From an uncultured Oscillospiraceae bacterium (GTDB lineage Bacteria > Bacillota > Clostridia > Oscillospirales > Oscillospiraceae), in contig CAJTYK010000032.1 in the NCBI GenBank assembly GCA_910584285.1, forward strand, positions 1 through 23,089: a stretch of 23,089 nt of DNA, given 5' to 3'. A model generated the notes under the pieces. It did not search any database and was not told the origin of the DNA. It saw only the letters and a program-made list of their open reading frames with translations. The translations under genes and the position numbers were made by a program. Of this stretch, positions 20,603 through 23,089 are shown one piece after another. Numbering within the stretch: position 1 is the first letter of the stretch; every line of letters starts with the position of its first letter.

Positions 20603-21517
20603 TCATTGCAAGCCGTAACGCTTCAAAACGGCGGTGAACCAGTCCGGCAGGGGGGCCTCCACCGTCAGGCGCTCCCCGGTGGAGGGGTGGGTGAAGGTAA
20701 GCTGCGCCGCGTGGAGGCACTGGCCCGCCAGACCCGGGACGGGCTTTTTCGCGCCGTACACTGTGTCGCCCAAGAGGGGGTGGCCGATATGGGCCAGGTG
20801 GACGCGGATCTGGTGGGTGCGGCCCGTCTCCAGACGGCAGGTCAGGTGGGTATAGCCGTTTTGGCTGTCCACTACCTGCCAGTGGGTGACTGCCTCCCGG
20901 CCATCGGGGTTGACCGCCATGCGCTTGCGGTCGGTCTTGTGGCGGGCGACAGGGGCTTCGACCGTGCCGCTGTCCTCCTTGAAGCCCCCCACCGCCACGG
21001 CGTGGTACAGGCGGAACAGGGAATGATCCTGCAACTGGGCCGCCAGGGACAGGTGGGCCCGGTCGTTTTTCGCGGCGATAATCAGGCCCGAGGTGTCCCG
21101 GTCGATGCGGTGGACGATACCGGGGCGCAGCTCGCCGTTGATGCCGGACAGGCTATTGCCACAGTGGTATAACAGGGCGTTGACCAAGGTGCCGTCCGGG
21201 TGGCCGGGGGCGGGGTGGACTACCATGCCCACCGGCTTGTTCACTACGATCACGTCGCCGTCCTCATAGGCCACGTTTAGGGGAATGTCCTGGGGGGCGA
21301 GGCCGATGGGCTGAGGCTGGGGGGGCGTGAGGTATACCGTGTCCCCGGGCTGGAGGCGGGCGTTTTTTTTCAGCGGCCTGCCGTCCAGCGTCACCCGCCC
21401 CTCCTCCAGCCATCGCTGGGCCGCCGAGCGGGTCAGGCCGTCCAGCGCCGCGGAGATCACCGCGTCCGCCCGGCCGCCCGGTTCAGGAATTGTCAGGGGG
21501 AAGCTGGGCAGCGTCAT
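20603..21517 (-). CDS. RluD-family 23S rRNA pseudouridine synthase
   Basis: The 304-residue product has an N-terminal S4 RNA-binding domain (about 15-62, GLTRSAAQRWLEEGRVTLDG) and the RluA/RluD catalytic domain with VNKPVGMVVHPAPGH, GIVHRIDRDTSGL (catalytic D139), and the LETGRTHQIRVHLAHIGHPLLGDTVYG motif. Such enzymes isomerise uridines in the large ribosomal RNA; Bacillus YlyB, also located after lspA, is the closest contextual match. The ATG at 21517 has AAGGAGG about 10 nt upstream and overlaps the 3' end of lspA by 35 bp. Confidence 0.94.
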   Translation of the reverse strand: MTLPSFPLTIPEPGGRADAVISAALDGLTRSAAQRWLEEGRVTLDGRPLKKNARLQPGDTVYLTPPQPQPIGLAPQDIPLNVAYEDGDVIVVNKPVGMVVHPAPGHPDGTLVNALLYHCGNSLSGINGELRPGIVHRIDRDTSGLIIAAKNDRAHLSLAAQLQDHSLFRLYHAVAVGGFKEDSGTVEAPVARHKTDRKRMAVNPDGREAVTHWQVVDSQNGYTHLTCRLETGRTHQIRVHLAHIGHPLLGDTVYGAKKPVPGLAGQCLHAAQLTFTHPSTGERLTVEAPLPDWFTAVLKRYGLQ

Positions 21518-21983
21518 GGGGGCCGTCCTCCTTTTTCTCGTCCTTGCCCACGTAGAACCACACGTACAGGAACAGCAGGGGCACGCCGATGGTGATGCAG
21601 CAGTCCGCCACGTTGAACACGGCGAAGTCCATGAATACGGTCTGGAACATATCGGTGACATAGCCCAGCAGCACCCGGTCGATGAGGTTGCCCATGCCTC
21701 CGGCTAACACCAGGGCGGCGGCCCAGCGGCCCAGGGCGTTTTTGAAAAAGCCCTTGACGATGAGCCAGCACATGGCCGCCACTACCACGGCGGAGATGAG
21801 GGTGAGCAGCCAGGTGTGGGAATTGAGTAGGGAGAAGGCCGCGCCGGTGTTTTGGACGTAGGTCAGATCCAGGAGATAGGGGATAAAGGGGAGGTTCCCG
21901 CCCAGGGGGATGTTGGCGCGCACCAGGTATTTCACGATCTGGTCGAGGGCCACCAGAGCGGCGGCTAAAATGGCGTAAAGCAT
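21483..21983 (-). CDS. lspA: Lipoprotein signal peptidase (signal peptidase II)
   Basis: This inner-membrane aspartyl protease removes signal peptides from diacylglyceryl-modified prolipoproteins. The 166-residue product has four membrane segments and the family motifs DQIVKYLV, NTGAAFSLL, GGMGNLIDRVLLGYVTDMF (catalytic D111) and FAVFNVADCCI (catalytic D127). A charged cytoplasmic tail (GKDEKKEDG) follows the last membrane span. AAAGG precedes the ATG. The neighbouring rluD-type gene overlaps it, as in many Firmicutes. Confidence 0.95.
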   Translation of the reverse strand: MLYAILAAALVALDQIVKYLVRANIPLGGNLPFIPYLLDLTYVQNTGAAFSLLNSHTWLLTLISAVVVAAMCWLIVKGFFKNALGRWAAALVLAGGMGNLIDRVLLGYVTDMFQTVFMDFAVFNVADCCITIGVPLLFLYVWFYVGKDEKKEDGPHDAAQLPPDNS

Positions 21984-21999
21984 GGGATCAGCCTTTCTC

Positions 22000-22584
22000 T
22001 TATCGGATGTGCCGGAGCTGGGTAACGGTGCGGTCTGCCAGCCTGCGCAGCGGGCCGCGCTGGTCGGGGAGCAGCGGCAGGCCGCACAGCGCCCCGACGC
22101 GATGGACGACCTGGCTCAGGGTCAGACCGTCGGTGTCAATTTTCTGCCCCGGCATCTCCGACGCAAAGGCCCGCAGGCAGCGGGGGATCTGCTGGTGGGC
22201 CCAGGAGTTGGGGCGCTCGAGCCTGGAGGCGAGGCGCTTGCGGAGGGTGGTCTCGCCGGCCTGGAGGATGATGTGCCGCAGGTCGTGCTTTTCCGCCAGC
22301 GGGGCCACCAGCTCGTCGTAATAGGCCCGGACGGTGAGGGTCATGGGGACGATGACGTGGCCGTCAAACCGGGAGGCGATGTCGTCCAGAAGTTCCCGGT
22401 TGAAGGAGCGCCACAGGGGGTGATCCTGAAAGTCCGCCGGGGCCAGCCCGGGGGGCAGGTTGTCCCGGAGGAAGAACCCGGCGTTCTCCGGGTCGTAGAC
22501 GTAGGAGCTGGGGAGGCGGCGGTGAAGTTCGCAGGCGGTCTGGGTTTTGCCCGCGCCAAAGGCGCCGTTGAGCCAGATGATCAT
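22000..22584 (-). CDS. tmrB: TmrB-like P-loop protein (tunicamycin-resistance family)
   Basis: The 194-residue product begins MIIWLNGAFGAGKTQTACEL, with a Walker A loop at residues 7-14, and continues with SYVYDPENAGFFLRDNLPP, FQDHPLWRSFNRELL, HVIVPMTLT and NSWAHQQIPRCL. This pattern and the length closely follow Bacillus subtilis TmrB, a membrane-associated ATP-binding protein that confers tunicamycin tolerance. The family also contains many AAA proteins of unknown substrate, so resistance itself is not shown here. GAGGAGG lies 6 nt before the ATG. Its promoter overlaps the terminator of the gene upstream. Confidence 0.85.
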   Translation of the reverse strand: MIIWLNGAFGAGKTQTACELHRRLPSSYVYDPENAGFFLRDNLPPGLAPADFQDHPLWRSFNRELLDDIASRFDGHVIVPMTLTVRAYYDELVAPLAEKHDLRHIILQAGETTLRKRLASRLERPNSWAHQQIPRCLRAFASEMPGQKIDTDGLTLSQVVHRVGALCGLPLLPDQRGPLRRLADRTVTQLRHIR

Positions 22585-22596
22585 GAGAACCTCCTC

Positions 22597-22633
22597 AAAA
22601 ATAACTGCCGGGGTGCAAACCCCGGCAGTTATT
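22597..22633 (-). terminator. Intrinsic terminator of the NfnB/GltA-type gene
   Basis: Perfect 15-bp arms at 22600-22614 and 22619-22633 (AATAACTGCC...) around a 4-base loop, followed on the minus strand by a T-run. It lies between the stop codon at 22649 and the tmrB-like gene, ending only a few bases before the tmrB ribosome site. Confidence 0.85.
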
Positions 22634-22659
22634 ATAGCACAGCTTTTCCTATTTGGAAA
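22631..22659 (-). promoter_or_regulatory. Probable promoter for the tmrB-like gene
   Basis: On the minus strand: TTTCCA (22654-22659), a 17-bp spacer and TATAAT (22631-22636). The -10 box overlaps one arm of the terminator hairpin, and the -35 lies in the last codons of the upstream gene. Confidence 0.5.
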
Positions 22660-23089
22660 GGGCCTCGTCGATGGCCTGAGCGGCGGTCTTTCCCGCGCCC
22701 ATGGCCAGGATCACCGTGGCCGCGCCGGTCACCGCGTCGCCGCCGGCGTAGACGTTCTCCCGGCTGGTGAGGCCGTGCTCGTCGGCGATGATGCCGCCCC
22801 ACTTCTCCGTGTCCAGCCCCTGGGTGGTGGACTTGATCAGCGGGTTGGGGCTGGTGCCCAGGGCCATGATCACGCAGTCCAGCGCGATCTCAAACTCGCT
22901 GCCGGCTTTCACGATGGGGCGGCGGCGGCCCGACGCGTCCGGCTCGCCCAGCTCCATCTCCACGCAGCGGATGCCGGACACGGAGCCGTTTTTCGGATCC
23001 CTGGGGTCGTCCGGGTTGTGGTAGCCCAAAATCTCGGTGGGGTTGGTGAGGGTCTTGAAGATGATGCCCTCCTCCTTGGCGTGCTCCAC
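22649..23089 (-). CDS. gltA: NADPH-dependent glutamate synthase small subunit / NfnB-type oxidoreductase, C-terminal part (cut by window edge)
   Basis: The 146 visible residues are the C-terminal end of the GltA/NfnB family: a variable region, MELGEPDASGRRRP, the second dinucleotide-domain motif DCVIMALGTSPNPLI, and the FAD-binding end NVYAGGDAVTGAATVILAMGAGKTAAQAIDEAL. The reading frame is open at the right edge, so the N-terminal iron-sulfur and FAD domains lie outside. Family members are either glutamate synthase small subunits or the FAD/NADP subunit of the electron-bifurcating NfnAB complex; this fragment cannot separate them. It ends at TAG (22649-22651), before a strong terminator. Confidence 0.9.
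   Translation of the reverse strand: MEHAKEEGIIFKTLTNPTEILGYHNPDDPRDPKNGSVSGIRCVEMELGEPDASGRRRPIVKAGSEFEIALDCVIMALGTSPNPLIKSTTQGLDTEKWGGIIADEHGLTSRENVYAGGDAVTGAATVILAMGAGKTAAQAIDEALSK

Overview
The window looks like a chromosomal segment of a GC-rich, endospore-forming member of the Clostridia, most likely the Oscillospiraceae (Flavonifractor/Lawsonibacter/Intestinimonas type). Support: strong AGGAGG-type ribosome sites and TTGACA/TATAAT promoters on a GC-rich background, a spoIIR gene, a YerC/TrpR-like regulator, a type I-beta DAHP synthase, a BlaI/M56 pair and a TmrB-like protein. The genus is inference. No rRNA, tRNA, CRISPR array or transposase gene was seen.

Layout. Positions 1-578: the start of an XRE regulator (minus, cut by the edge) divergent from a small protein, with repeated operator-like sites between. 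622-2241: a metallophosphoesterase (minus) divergent from a YerC/TrpR-family regulator (plus). 2253-2431: GC-rich hairpin DNA. 2432-14669, all minus strand except one small gene: a near-complete chorismate/phenylalanine cluster. In transcription order it reads aroF, aroB, aroA, a GNAT acetyltransferase, aroC, a gamma-carbonic-anhydrase-like protein, pheA, aroK, aroQ, aroE, an S66 LD-carboxypeptidase, ispE and spoIIR. Several junctions overlap by 1-4 nt, so much of it is probably one operon. Together these enzymes convert PEP plus erythrose-4-phosphate to chorismate and then to phenylpyruvate; no tyrA or trp gene is present. 14819-16194: a hypothetical gene and a YihY-family membrane protein. 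16487-18956 (plus): a BlaI-type repressor and an M56 (BlaR1-like) membrane protease with an unusual Cys/His-rich C-terminus. 19088-22584 (minus): L-lactate dehydrogenase, two tandem membrane/zinc-ribbon microproteins, an RluD-type pseudouridine synthase, lspA and a tmrB-like gene. 22649-23089: the C-terminal end of an NfnB/GltA-type oxidoreductase running off the right edge.

Main points of interest. (1) AroB carries an in-frame N-terminal XRE helix-turn-helix domain of lower GC content, has no internal start codon that would release a plain AroB, and sits beside a divergent consensus promoter flanked by inverted operator-like sites. It looks like a DNA-binding 3-dehydroquinate synthase that could regulate itself. 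The left edge has the same architecture (XRE gene, operators, divergent small protein), which suggests how the fusion arose. (2) The M56 protein ends in three C-x4-C-x5-H-x-H repeats, a Cys cluster and a His-rich tail, suggesting a metal- or redox-sensing version of the BlaR1/BlaI system. (3) Several families of palindromic repeats sit at gene 3' ends inside the aro operon; one appears to add 26 residues to AroA and another supplies the stop codon of the acetyltransferase gene. (4) The aroF leader holds a terminator-like hairpin and may be an attenuator.
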